NCBI RefSeq assembly: GCF_013215345.1
Contig: NZ_JABSOV010000035.1
Location: 1 to 36,203 of the forward strand
Origin: Colwellia sp.
Lineage (GTDB): Bacteria > Pseudomonadota > Gammaproteobacteria > Enterobacterales > Alteromonadaceae
Direction: 5' to 3'
Length of the DNA stretch: 36,203 nt
Part shown: positions 1-7,378 of the stretch, one piece after another
Position numbering within the stretch: the stretch's first letter is position 1
Layout: each line of letters starts with the position of its first letter
Notes under the pieces: generated by a model
The model's database searches: none
What the model was told of the DNA's origin: nothing
The model's input: the letters and a program-made list of their open reading frames with translations, nothing else
Program-made: the position numbers and the translations under genes

Positions 1-1328
1 TATTGCTAGCAGCGTCTTTAACGACTGGTTTTGTAGCAACAACTCAAGCAAATCAATTAGATGATTTGTTAAAACAAGTAAAAGCTGACCGTGTATCTGA
101 AGCTAAACTTGATAAAAAACGTGAAGCTGAATTTTTATCAGCACGCGCTGACAAATCGGCTTTATTAAATAAAGCTAAAAAAGAGTTAACAAGTCAGCAA
201 GCACGTAACAAGCGTTTAACTAAAGCTTATGCAGCGAATGAAATTTCTCTTACGCAAAAGTCAGTTGAATTAGATAATGCGACCGGCACACTAGGTGAAA
301 TGTTTGGTGTTTCACGTGCTGCAGCTGCTAATGCCTTTGGCCAAATCAGTACTTCAATTGTAAGTGCGGAGTTTCCTAACCGTGGTGAAGCACTTAATCG
401 TATCGCTAACGCAAAAGAAATTCCAAGTATCGCTGATCTAGAAGAATTATGGTTTGCTTTACAAACTGAAATGACTGAGTCAGGTAAAGTTTCACAATTC
501 AGTGTTGATGTAACTAAACTTGATGGCACTAAGTCTACTGAAACGATTACTCGTATCGGTACCTTTAACCTAGTATCTACTAACGGTTACTTAACTTACA
601 ACGATGAAGTAGGTCAAGTTCAACCTTTACCTAAACAACCTGCAGGCTATATCAGTGAAACTGCTGCAGATTTTTTCAATACTTCTTCAGGATATGCCGC
701 AGTTTATGTCGATCCTTCACGTGGTGGTATCTTAGCATTAGAAACACGTAAGAAAACTGTTGATGAATTCTTCCATGAAGGTAAAGAAGTTGGTTACGCT
801 ATCACGGTATTATTTATCATCGGTCTTCTAATTGCAGCTGAACGTTTAATCGTTTTAGGCGGCATGACTTCTCGCATTAAAGCTCAAGAGAAAAACCTTG
901 ATAAGCCAAATGAAAATAACCCATTAGGTCGTCTACTTAAAGTTTTCTATGATAACCAATCTGCAGATGCTGAAACACTCGAATTAAAACTTGATGAAGC
1001 GATTCTTCGTGAAACTCCACAAGTTGACCGTGGTGTTAACTTAATCAAAATGTTTGCTGCTATTGCCCCGCTTATGGGTCTATTAGGTACAGTAATCGGT
1101 ATGATTATGACTTTCCAAACAATTACTTTGTTTGGTACTGGCGACCCGAAAATCATGGCTGGTAACATCTCACTTGCCCTTGTTACAACAGCATTAGGTT
1201 TGATTTGTGCATTACCACTTATCTTAATCCACTCAATTGTTGCAGGTAAGAGTAAATCAGTTTTACAAAAACTTGATGAGCAAAGCGCTGGTTTAATCGC
1301 TGCTATTGCTGAGAAGGGGTCTAAATAA
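1..1328 (+). CDS. ttpC: TtpC-like MotA/TolQ/ExbB proton-channel protein (5' partial)
   Basis: Inner-membrane component of a TonB2-type energy-transduction system, which couples the proton gradient to outer-membrane receptors. The frame is open from the left edge, so the true start lies outside the window; the visible beginning looks like the end of a signal peptide (cleavage near ATTQA-NQ). A long charged periplasmic region of about 250 residues follows, then a membrane segment (around GYAITVLFIIGLLIA) and a C-terminal MotA/TolQ/ExbB domain with the channel signature APLMGLLGTVIGM and a last hydrophobic pair ending near LICALPLILIHS. The roughly 440 visible residues fit TtpC, the extended ExbB paralogue of Vibrio, Shewanella and relatives, rather than the short ExbB of about 230 residues. 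Its stop overlaps the next start in TAATG, so translation is probably coupled. Family assignment is firm; the name ttpC rests on length and gene order. Confidence 0.88.
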   Translation, partial: LLAASLTTGFVATTQANQLDDLLKQVKADRVSEAKLDKKREAEFLSARADKSALLNKAKKELTSQQARNKRLTKAYAANEISLTQKSVELDNATGTLGEMFGVSRAAAANAFGQISTSIVSAEFPNRGEALNRIANAKEIPSIADLEELWFALQTEMTESGKVSQFSVDVTKLDGTKSTETITRIGTFNLVSTNGYLTYNDEVGQVQPLPKQPAGYISETAADFFNTSSGYAAVYVDPSRGGILALETRKKTVDEFFHEGKEVGYAITVLFIIGLLIAAERLIVLGGMTSRIKAQEKNLDKPNENNPLGRLLKVFYDNQSADAETLELKLDEAILRETPQVDRGVNLIKMFAAIAPLMGLLGTVIGMIMTFQTITLFGTGDPKIMAGNISLALVTTALGLICALPLILIHSIVAGKSKSVLQKLDEQSAGLIAAIAEKGSK

Positions 1329-1852
1329 TGTTATTCCTGATAGAGCTTTGGGAATCTGTCAGGGGTTTTATTGCGACAGGTGGCAACGTTCTTTATGCTG
1401 TTGCCTTCGCACTCTTATTAATGTGGATACTGATGATTGAACGCTTTTGGTTCTTAACATCAGAGTACCCAAAACTTAGAGATAGTATTATCGCTAATTG
1501 GGAAGCTCGTACAGACACTACGTCTTGGTATGCACATCGAATTAGAGAGACTTGGATCTCCGAAGCAGCAGAATTACTCGAAAAGCGTATGATTACCATA
1601 AAAACCTTGGTGGCTATGTGTCCTCTTATCGGCTTACTGGGAACAGTAACGGGTATGATTGGCGTATTTGAAGTCATGGCAGAACAAGGTACAGGTAATC
1701 CACGACTAATGGCCGCTGGTATTTCGCAAGCAACAATTCCGACTATGGCGGGTATGGTTGCAGCGTTATCAGGTGTGTTCTTTAGTACAAGACTTGACGC
1801 TAAACTTAAACTAGCAAAGGCTAAACTGGTTGACAGTTTACCTCATCACTAG
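1328..1852 (+). CDS. exbB2: ExbB2-like proton channel subunit
   Basis: Short MotA/TolQ/ExbB-family protein of 174 residues, second proton-channel subunit of the TonB2 operon. An N-terminal membrane segment at about residues 20-40 (LYAVAFALLLMWILM) is followed by a cytoplasmic loop. The conserved channel helix reads CPLIGLLGTVTGMIGVFEVM at about residues 97-116, and a third segment contains TIPTMAGMVAALSGVFFS. The small size is normal for ExbB2 of TonB2 clusters, which lack the long N-terminal region of TtpC. The start overlaps the ttpC stop by one base and exbD follows after 12 bases, so all are very likely on one transcript. It should assemble with ExbD and TonB in the cytoplasmic membrane. 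Confidence 0.93.
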   Translation: MLFLIELWESVRGFIATGGNVLYAVAFALLLMWILMIERFWFLTSEYPKLRDSIIANWEARTDTTSWYAHRIRETWISEAAELLEKRMITIKTLVAMCPLIGLLGTVTGMIGVFEVMAEQGTGNPRLMAAGISQATIPTMAGMVAALSGVFFSTRLDAKLKLAKAKLVDSLPHH

Positions 1853-1864
1853 AGAGAACTATTC

Positions 1865-2266
1865 ATGGCACGTAAAAAAATCCGTGAGGACGAAGAAGCA
1901 GTAATTGATATGACACCGATGTTAGACATCGTATTTATCATGCTGATCTTCTTCATCGTAACTACTTCTTTTGTAAAAGAAGCAGGTATTGAAGTAAATA
2001 AACCGAAAGCGGCGAATCAAACTAAGCAAAAAAATGCCAATATCTTTGTTGCAATTAAAGAAAATGGTGAGATTTGGTTAGATAAAGGTCGAGTAGACAT
2101 TGAACGTGTTGGTGCAAGAATTGAAAAATTACTTGCTGAGCAACCTACCGATGTTGTAATCATTCAAGCTGACAAAGACGCTAAACATGGTGTTGTTGTT
2201 AAAGTAATGGATGCAATTAAAGAGGCTGGCATAGACCGAATTTCTATCGCGGCTGCGAAGGGGTAA
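1865..2266 (+). CDS. exbD2: ExbD2-like biopolymer transport protein
   Basis: ExbD/TolR family protein of 133 residues. A short charged cytoplasmic N-terminus leads into one membrane helix with the family signature DMTPMLDIVFIMLIFFIV. Asp21 in MLDIV is at the position of the proton-carrying aspartate of ExbD and TolR. The rest (residues about 45-133) is the periplasmic domain and includes the typical end pattern DAIKEAGIDRISIAA. It forms the proton-driven motor with the ExbB-like proteins encoded just upstream. The ribosome site AGAGAACT precedes the ATG, and only three bases separate its stop from tonB. Length and motifs are normal, so function is probably intact. Confidence 0.95.
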   Translation: MARKKIREDEEAVIDMTPMLDIVFIMLIFFIVTTSFVKEAGIEVNKPKAANQTKQKNANIFVAIKENGEIWLDKGRVDIERVGARIEKLLAEQPTDVVIIQADKDAKHGVVVKVMDAIKEAGIDRISIAAAKG

Positions 2267-2269
2267 AAT

Positions 2270-2884
2270 ATGGTTCGCTTTTTAGTATCAATACTACTAG
2301 GCGCTGCAGTTACCTTTGGCTTATTTGTATTTATGGCCTTCCTTGTTTCTAGCGGAGATAGAAGCAAAGAAGATCAGCAAGAAAATATAATAGTAGAAGT
2401 AAATACTACGCCGCCAAAGTCTGCAGCAGAGCAGCGTCGCCGTGTACCGCCGCCGCCGCCTCCGCCGCCTAAAACGCCGCCGAAGCAGCAAACACCGGAG
2501 CCTGAAACCAGCAATAATACTGGTGGTTTAAACTTCAATATGCCGGGTGTACAGATGTCAAGTGCGTCAACTGGTTTGTCTGCTCCTGGAGCAGGTATGG
2601 GACGTGATGGCGATGCTACACCGATCGTACGTATCGAGCCTAAGTACCCGATTCAAGCTGCTAGAGATGGTAAAGAAGGTTATGTAATCCTTTCTTTCTC
2701 CATCAATAAAATTGGTGGTGTTGAGGATGTTAAAGTTATAGAAGCTAAACCTAAGCGTGTCTTTGATAAAGAAGCTCGACGTGCACTTAGAAAGTGGAAA
2801 TACAAACCGAAGATTGTTGATGGTGTACCTTTAGTACAAAAAGGCTTAACCGTTCAACTTGACTTCAAAATGGGAGGTGATTAG
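2270..2884 (+). CDS. tonB2: TonB2-like energy transducer
   Basis: TonB-family protein of 204 residues that transmits energy from the ExbB/ExbD motor to outer-membrane receptors. An N-terminal membrane anchor spans about residues 4-26. A periplasmic proline-rich stretch includes eight consecutive prolines encoded at 2447-2470. The C-terminal TonB domain (about residues 118-204) contains the hallmark PKYPIQAARDGKEGYVILSF and ends in the strand VQLDFKMG. It is shorter than E. coli TonB (239 residues), as is usual for TonB2. The octaproline should make its synthesis depend on EF-P (inference from known ribosome stalling). Spacing to the flanking genes is 3 and 2 bases, consistent with an operon. 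A plausible client is the TonB-dependent receptor at 27489-30503, but nothing in the sequence proves that pairing. Confidence 0.94.
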   Translation: MVRFLVSILLGAAVTFGLFVFMAFLVSSGDRSKEDQQENIIVEVNTTPPKSAAEQRRRVPPPPPPPPKTPPKQQTPEPETSNNTGGLNFNMPGVQMSSASTGLSAPGAGMGRDGDATPIVRIEPKYPIQAARDGKEGYVILSFSINKIGGVEDVKVIEAKPKRVFDKEARRALRKWKYKPKIVDGVPLVQKGLTVQLDFKMGGD

Positions 2885-2886
2885 TT

Positions 2887-4179
2887 ATGTTTAATAAATT
2901 AGTGTTTAAAAACTTAAAACTTAAAAAATTATCCACTTCTCTAGTTGTTGTTGCTTCGTTACTTGTTGCGCAGGCTCCGTTTGCAAATTATGCAGAAGCT
3001 GCTGGTGCAGAAAAAACCGAGAAAAAGAAGCGTAAGACACAACTTGTTGGACCACGTGTTGGTAAGAAAGTACAGAAAGCTTTTGAAGCTTATAGTGCGG
3101 ACGATGTCAAAGGTGCTCTAGTTATTTTGTTGGATATTGACGCTTCAAAAGCTTATGACAAAGCTTATGTAGCTCGTATGATTTCTGTTATGTATGCAAC
3201 CTTAGGTGACAATGAACAGAAAACCATTGAATATCTTAAAAAAGCTATAGAGCCTGATCTACTTAATACAGCCGATCATAGCCAGTCTTTAAAGTTATTG
3301 GGCGACATGCAAATGCAGACCAAAGACTATAAAGGTGCGTTGAAGACTTACTATGCTTGGATGGATTTCTCTGGCGAGAGTGATGGTCAAACCTATATTA
3401 AAATTGCTAATGCGTATTACTCGTTAAAGCAATTAGATAAAGTGATTGAGCCAGCTGATAAAGCGATTGCTGCTTTTGGTGATAAACCAAATCAAAACCC
3501 ATACATCTTGAAAATTACTTCTTACTATGAACGTAAAAAGTATAAAGAAGCTGTTCAGGTTTTAGAGACAGTAATACAGATCTTCCCGGATAAGAAACAA
3601 TGGTGGACACAATTGCCAATGTTTTATTTACTGATCGAAGATTACGATAAAGCAGTACAAACACTTGACTTAGCTTATAAACTTGGTCACTTGCAGAAAG
3701 AAGGTCAAATAAAGACTCTAGCAAGCTTATACTCTCAATCTGAAGCGCCTTTTAAGGCTGCTAAGTTGTTAGAAAAGCATATTGCTTCTGGTCTAGTTAA
3801 ACGTGACGATAAAAATATCGCTACTTTAGCTAATGCTTGGCATTCTGCACAACATATTGATAAAGCCGCAAGTTATTATGGTGAATTAGCCAAAATGACA
3901 ACTAATGCGAAACATTATCGTAAACAAGGTATGTTGTTAAAACAAGATGAGCAGTTTGCTAAAGCTATTGTTGCTTTGAATAAAGCTCTTGAATTAGGCG
4001 TATCAAATCAAGGTCGAATTCATATGAGCATTGCTGAATCGTATTTCTATCTTGAGAAATACAAAAAAGCCTATGCGGCTATTCTAAAAGCAATGAAAGA
4101 TCCAAAGTCTCGTAAATCGGCTAAAGGTTGGAAAAGCTTTATTGTTGACACAGCTAGACGCAAGAACGTTACTATTTAG
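2887..4179 (+). CDS. TPR-repeat periplasmic protein of the TonB2 operon
   Basis: Protein of 430 residues with a signal peptide (long basic N-terminus, hydrophobic core VVVASLLVAQ, likely cleavage after NYAEA) and then a Lys-rich stretch. The body is made of helical tetratricopeptide-like repeats, visible as recurring pairs such as DYKGALKTYYAWMDFSGE, KYKEAVQVLETVIQIFPDK and QFAKAIVALNKALELG. A TPR gene in this position is characteristic of TtpC-type TonB2 operons in marine gammaproteobacteria and is thought to support TonB2 function in the periplasm; the exact role is not visible from sequence. Two bases separate it from tonB2. It is the last gene of the operon, since a strong terminator follows about 35 bases downstream. 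Confidence 0.85.
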   Translation: MFNKLVFKNLKLKKLSTSLVVVASLLVAQAPFANYAEAAGAEKTEKKKRKTQLVGPRVGKKVQKAFEAYSADDVKGALVILLDIDASKAYDKAYVARMISVMYATLGDNEQKTIEYLKKAIEPDLLNTADHSQSLKLLGDMQMQTKDYKGALKTYYAWMDFSGESDGQTYIKIANAYYSLKQLDKVIEPADKAIAAFGDKPNQNPYILKITSYYERKKYKEAVQVLETVIQIFPDKKQWWTQLPMFYLLIEDYDKAVQTLDLAYKLGHLQKEGQIKTLASLYSQSEAPFKAAKLLEKHIASGLVKRDDKNIATLANAWHSAQHIDKAASYYGELAKMTTNAKHYRKQGMLLKQDEQFAKAIVALNKALELGVSNQGRIHMSIAESYFYLEKYKKAYAAILKAMKDPKSRKSAKGWKSFIVDTARRKNVTI

Positions 4180-4214
4180 TTTGAACGCTTAGCGTTAAGT
4201 TAAATTTTAATATT

Positions 4215-4251
4215 AAAACCAGCATATATCTTACGGTAATGCTGGTTTTTT
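4215..4251 (+). terminator. Rho-independent terminator of the TonB2 operon
   Basis: An 11-bp perfect stem (AAAACCAGCAT at 4215-4225 pairing with ATGCTGGTTTT at 4239-4249) is followed by a run of T. It lies just after the TPR gene and in front of the small peptide gene, so the TonB2 operon probably ends here. Confidence 0.88.
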
Positions 4252-4322
4252 ATTGCCTAAATTTTATTAGGATGAAATTTTTATTTACCCGTTCAGGTCT
4301 ATGTAAAAAGTTATATCACTAA

Positions 4323-4341
4323 ATCTCAATGATAATGAGAT
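4323..4341. promoter_or_regulatory. Fur-like palindrome upstream of the HvfA-like gene
   Basis: Inverted repeat ATCTCA-ATGATAA-TGAGAT, 36 bases before the start of the HvfA-like gene. The core AATGATAATGA resembles the left part of the Fur consensus GATAATGATAATCATTATC (roughly 10 of 19 positions in the best alignment I could make by eye). The palindrome itself is clear; assignment to Fur is tentative, and another regulator such as a metal or stress repressor is possible. Confidence 0.4.
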
Positions 4342-4376
4342 CACAAACAAATCAGTAAAGATAAAGGACATAAATC

Positions 4377-4757
4377 ATGAATATAGTTAAGAAATCATCA
4401 ATAGCAGCGGTACTTGGCTTACTTACTTTTAGCCTTTTTGCTAGTAATGTGGCAAAAGCAGAGACAAACCCTTTTGCAGCCAATGAACTAGTCACTATTG
4501 CCGCGGAACACACCGATACTAAATGTGGTGAAGGTAAAGCGAAAGATGGTAAAAAAGGTAAGTGTGGGGAAGGAAAATGTGGCGAAGGTAAAATGAAAGA
4601 CCACAAAAAAGGCAAGTGTGGTGAAGGTAAAATGACTAGTCACGAGCAAGGAAAGTGCGGCGAAGGTAAAATGAAAGCCGCTAAAAAAGGAAAATGTGGT
4701 GAAGGCAAGTGCGGTGAAGGTAAAATGAAAGACAAAAGTAAAAAGTGTGGTGGCTAA
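4377..4757 (+). CDS. HvfA-like Cys-rich repeat precursor peptide
   Basis: Secreted low-complexity protein of 126 residues. Residues 1-28 are a signal peptide ending in VAKA, followed by a short linker and then a tail of seven CGEGK units plus a final CGG, giving eight cysteines spaced by Lys-rich segments (for example KGKCGEGKCGEGKMKD). Repeats of this type are the mark of HvfA-family precursors. In Haemophilus influenzae HvfA, the EGKCG cysteines are converted by the MNIO (DUF692) enzyme HvfB into oxazolone/thioamide groups that bind copper. Here no hvfB, hvfC or DoxX-like hvfD gene is adjacent: the gene is monocistronic, with a good ribosome site (AAGGA at 4364-4368), a possible Fur site upstream and its own terminator. 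A simple Cys-rich metal-binding protein without modification is an alternative. Family resemblance is good; chemistry is inferred. Confidence 0.75.
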   Translation: MNIVKKSSIAAVLGLLTFSLFASNVAKAETNPFAANELVTIAAEHTDTKCGEGKAKDGKKGKCGEGKCGEGKMKDHKKGKCGEGKMTSHEQGKCGEGKMKAAKKGKCGEGKCGEGKMKDKSKKCGG

Positions 4758-4790
4758 TTCCCTCACTTACTATTAGGTAATGAATAAATG

Positions 4791-4812
4791 ACGGGCTAAG
4801 GCCCGTTTTTTT
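4791..4812 (+). terminator. Rho-independent terminator after the HvfA-like gene
   Basis: GC-rich stem ACGGGC (4791-4796) and GCCCGT (4801-4806) with a TAAG loop, followed directly by more T residues. It lies 34 bases after the stop codon and isolates the small gene from the YbaK-like gene downstream. Confidence 0.92.
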
Positions 4813-4914
4813 GTGACTAATAAATCTGTCAGTTAACTGCAAAGATGCTCATCAAGTAACTTGGCTATATATAGCTATACTGTAATAAGCATACCTACTG
4901 TACCCGAGGTTTAT

Positions 4915-5394
4915 ATGAACACTTCAACCCGACTAACTCGCTATTTAACTGAAAAAAGCATTCCATACCATGTGGTTGAACATTTCCACAGTAATAGTTC
5001 TGTTGGTACGGCAATCACGGCTAATATTTCCTTAAAACAAATAGCCAAAGCTGTGTTGTTGAAAAATCATGAAGATAAAAAGTTGCTGGCGATACTACCC
5101 GCGGCTGACAAAATTAGCCTATCTGTACTCAATGAAAATCTACATGGTAGCTATCAATTAATGAAGGAGCAGGAAGTCTATCAGGTATTTTCTGATTGTA
5201 ACCCTGGTGCTGTACCCCCAGCAGCGGATGCTTATCATTTGAGTATGGTTTGTGAGCAAGAGTTAGCTAAATTATCAAAAGTTTACCTCGAAGCAGGCGA
5301 TCATGAGACGCTACTTTGTGTTAATCAGCATGACTTTAAAACGTTAATGACATCTGGCAAGCAGCTGCACTTTAGCCGAGAAGTATTTCACTAA
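4915..5394 (+). CDS. YbaK/ProX-type aminoacyl-tRNA deacylase family protein
   Basis: Predicted cytosolic protein of 159 residues in the YbaK/aminoacyl-tRNA synthetase-associated domain family, which hydrolyses mischarged tRNAs. Visible features are the N-terminal strand-helix start LTEKSIPYHVVEHFHSNSS, the segment QIAKAVLLKNHEDKKLLAILPA, where the family has its conserved lysine (AKAVLLK), and GAVPPAADAY, matching the conserved Gly-x-x-Pro-Pro loop. ATG 4915 is preferred because it follows the ribosome site CGAGG (about 4905-4909); an upstream in-frame TTG at 4861 would add 18 residues with no matching homology. It stands alone between two transcriptional units. Substrate specificity (Cys-tRNA-Pro, Ala-tRNA-Pro or other) cannot be told. 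Confidence 0.8.
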   Translation: MNTSTRLTRYLTEKSIPYHVVEHFHSNSSVGTAITANISLKQIAKAVLLKNHEDKKLLAILPAADKISLSVLNENLHGSYQLMKEQEVYQVFSDCNPGAVPPAADAYHLSMVCEQELAKLSKVYLEAGDHETLLCVNQHDFKTLMTSGKQLHFSREVFH

Positions 5395-5461
5395 CAGTTA
5401 TGTTAGCTATTAGCCTTAGTGTGTATAATAGCGTTCTTATGCTTATGTACTGGATATTACC

Positions 5462-6139
5462 GTGAACAATAATGATGTTTTACGCCGCTTGCGTTACACC
5501 TTTAATTTTAATGATAAACAAATGGTAGCTATCTTTGCCTCGGCAGGTGAGGAAGTAAGCCGTGAACAAATAAGTCAATGGTTGAAAAAAGACGATGATG
5601 GCGACTTTGTTTCATTATTTGATACCAAATTAGCAATATTTCTCAATGGCTTTATCAATGAAAAACGTGGTAAAAAACCTGGTGCTCAGGCGATACCAGA
5701 GAAGCGACTATCCAATAATATTATTTTAACAAAACTTAAGATCGCACTTAATCTACAAGCTGAACAATTAATCTCACTGCTAGAAACCGTTGACTTTCGT
5801 CTAAGCAAACCTGAATTAAGTGCCTTTTCACGTAAAGTTGATCATAAACATTATCGAGAGTGTAAAGATCAGGTTTTACGAAACTTGTTACAGGCTATTG
5901 ATAAAAAATATCATGTCGAAAGAAGTAAGAAAATAGTTAGTTCAGCTGGTAGTGCTTCTAAACCAGGTAATGACAAAGGCAATTACACTAAGAAAAAAAC
6001 AAATAAAACAAGTCAAACGAGCAAAGAAAAGCCTTCGTCGCCATGGGTAGAAGGGGCAAGGCCAAATGCTAGTAATATTTATGTTAACCCAAACAGCACG
6101 GCTAATCCTAAACGTCAAAAGCTCAAACTGTCCAAATAA
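5462..6139 (+). CDS. DUF1456 (YehS-like) protein with an extra basic tail
   Basis: Protein of 225 residues starting at GTG. Two DUF1456 repeats are visible: NNDVLRRLRYTFNFNDKQM followed by EEVSREQISQWLKK (residues about 3-45), and SNNIILTKLKIALNLQAEQL followed by RLSKPELSAFSRK (about 82-125). Each has the family pattern of a short helix pair with a conserved Leu-Arg/Lys core and a downstream LxxWL or LxxF element. E. coli YehS ends at about 156 residues; here another roughly 65 residues follow, very rich in Lys, Ser, Thr and Asn (TKKKTNKTSQTSKEK), with no predicted fold. The biochemical role of DUF1456 is unknown. The gene looks monocistronic. Start choice: the GTG puts the first repeat directly at the N-terminus as in homologues. 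Confidence 0.82.
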   Translation: MNNNDVLRRLRYTFNFNDKQMVAIFASAGEEVSREQISQWLKKDDDGDFVSLFDTKLAIFLNGFINEKRGKKPGAQAIPEKRLSNNIILTKLKIALNLQAEQLISLLETVDFRLSKPELSAFSRKVDHKHYRECKDQVLRNLLQAIDKKYHVERSKKIVSSAGSASKPGNDKGNYTKKKTNKTSQTSKEKPSSPWVEGARPNASNIYVNPNSTANPKRQKLKLSK

Positions 6140-6223
6140 AGATAAGCCTTTGGCAATGAAATTATACATTAGTGCTAAGATGGCGTTACATTGAAATTAT
6201 TTTGTTTCATCTTTGATCTACGA

Positions 6224-6255
6224 TTACCCTATAAACTGAAATAATTATAGGGTAA
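6224..6255. repeat. 11-bp perfect inverted repeat between DUF1456 and response regulator genes
   Basis: TTACCCTATAA at 6224-6234 and TTATAGGGTAA at 6245-6255, separated by 10 bases. No T-run follows on either strand close to the stem, so it is not a classical terminator; a regulator-binding site or a weak mRNA hairpin ahead of the response regulator (start 6288) is possible. Confidence 0.6.
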
Positions 6256-6287
6256 GATCCGCGCCAAATTAGCTATAACTGTTAAAA

Positions 6288-6689
6288 ATGTATATGAATA
6301 TATTAGTTGTTGATGACAAAAAAACTGTTCAAGATTTACTAACAGAGTTACTCATTTCACAGGGGCATAATGTTGATAAAGCGATTAATGGTCTAGATGC
6401 TTTAGGTAAAGCACAACAAGGCAATTATCAGCTCTTTATTATCGACCATTTAATGCCTTTGATGAATGGCCTACAGCTTACTAAAAACTTAAAAAACATC
6501 CCCGGACTTGCTGATAGTAAGATCATTTTTATGACCACCCAAGGTAGTCATACCCTCAAAGCATTACCCGAATTTCCGTTGTTTGATCGCGTTATCGATA
6601 AGCCTATTAATAAAGAGTTATTGCTAAGTTTGATTACAGAGTTCAGTGATTCAAGCTTTGAGAGTGATGGCTGGCAAGTTAATTCATAA
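6288..6689 (+). CDS. Single-domain CheY-like response regulator
   Basis: Protein of 133 residues that is only a receiver domain. The acidic pair Asp9-Asp10 (VVDDKK), the phospho-acceptor Asp53 (IIDHLMPLMNG), a Thr in IIFMTTQGS and the conserved Lys in VIDKPIN are all present. No DNA-binding or enzymatic output domain follows, so it should act by protein-protein contact as CheY or Spo0F do. No histidine kinase is encoded nearby, so the partner is unknown. Either ATG 6288 or ATG 6294 could be the start; both keep the first beta strand. The gene is separate from apt, 114 bases downstream. Confidence 0.88.
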   Translation: MYMNILVVDDKKTVQDLLTELLISQGHNVDKAINGLDALGKAQQGNYQLFIIDHLMPLMNGLQLTKNLKNIPGLADSKIIFMTTQGSHTLKALPEFPLFDRVIDKPINKELLLSLITEFSDSSFESDGWQVNS

Positions 6690-6803
6690 TATTGCTTAAG
6701 CAGGCGTATTATCGCTATAAAAAATAGCAGAATTGCTTTATGATTTACATATCTATTTATTACTATTACAGCGAGCCTATCTAAGGCTTTCTGCTTCGAA
6801 ATC

Positions 6804-7349
6804 ATGAATAATACCCAACAACAACAGTTGCTCAATGCGATACAGACTGTCCCTGATTATCCAGTTAAAGGCATTATGTTTCGCGATGTCACCAGCTTAT
6901 TAGAAGATGCAGAGGCTTTTGCTTTAACCATTGAGCTATTAGCCAATACCTACAGAAATAAAGGTTTTACCAAGGTTGTTGGTACTGAGGCTCGCGGCTT
7001 CCTCTTTGGCGCCCCTTTGGCGCTTGCTCTGAATATAGGCTTTATCCCTGTTCGTAAGCCGGGCAAGTTACCTCGTGATACCTATGCACAGGCTTATCAA
7101 TTAGAGTACGGCGAAGATATCTTAGAAATTCACCAAGATGCGCTAACTCCAGCAGATAAAGTACTCATCATTGATGATTTATTAGCAACTGGCGGTACCA
7201 TTGAGGCAACAACTAAATTGATCCGACGTCTTGGTGCGCAAGTACAAGATGCTGGTTTTGTTATATCTTTACCTGATTTAGGTGGCGAAAAACGCCTTGC
7301 AGATATTAATATCACCCCTTATTCGCTTCTTCAGTATCAAGGCGAATAA
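6804..7349 (+). CDS. apt: Adenine phosphoribosyltransferase
   Basis: Cytosolic purine-salvage enzyme converting adenine and PRPP to AMP and pyrophosphate. At 181 residues it has the normal length. The PRPP-binding motif [13 protein letters not shown] is near residues 113-125; the N-terminal [20 protein letters not shown] and the flexible-loop segment [10 protein letters not shown] are typical of bacterial Apt. dnaX follows after 29 bases, and apt-dnaX-ybaB is the conserved gammaproteobacterial order. The neighbourhood and motifs make the call secure. Confidence 0.97.
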   Translation: MNNTQQQQLLNAIQTVPDYPVKGIMFRDVTSLLEDAEAFALTIELLANTYRNKGFTKVVGTEARGFLFGAPLALALNIGFIPVRKPGKLPRDTYAQAYQLEYGEDILEIHQDALTPADKVLIIDDLLATGGTIEATTKLIRRLGAQVQDAGFVISLPDLGGEKRLADINITPYSLLQYQGE

Positions 7350-7378
7350 TTTGTCACTGAATCAAAAAGTAATTTAAT

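Noticed and set aside
4184-4196. AACGCT-T-AGCGTT palindrome after the TPR gene
   Set aside because: A one-base loop cannot form a hairpin and there is no T-run; the real terminator is at 4215-4251.
4488-4766. 92-codon minus-strand ORF opposite the HvfA-like gene
   Set aside because: It is the mirror of the repeat-rich reading frame and gives only a Phe/Thr-rich pattern.
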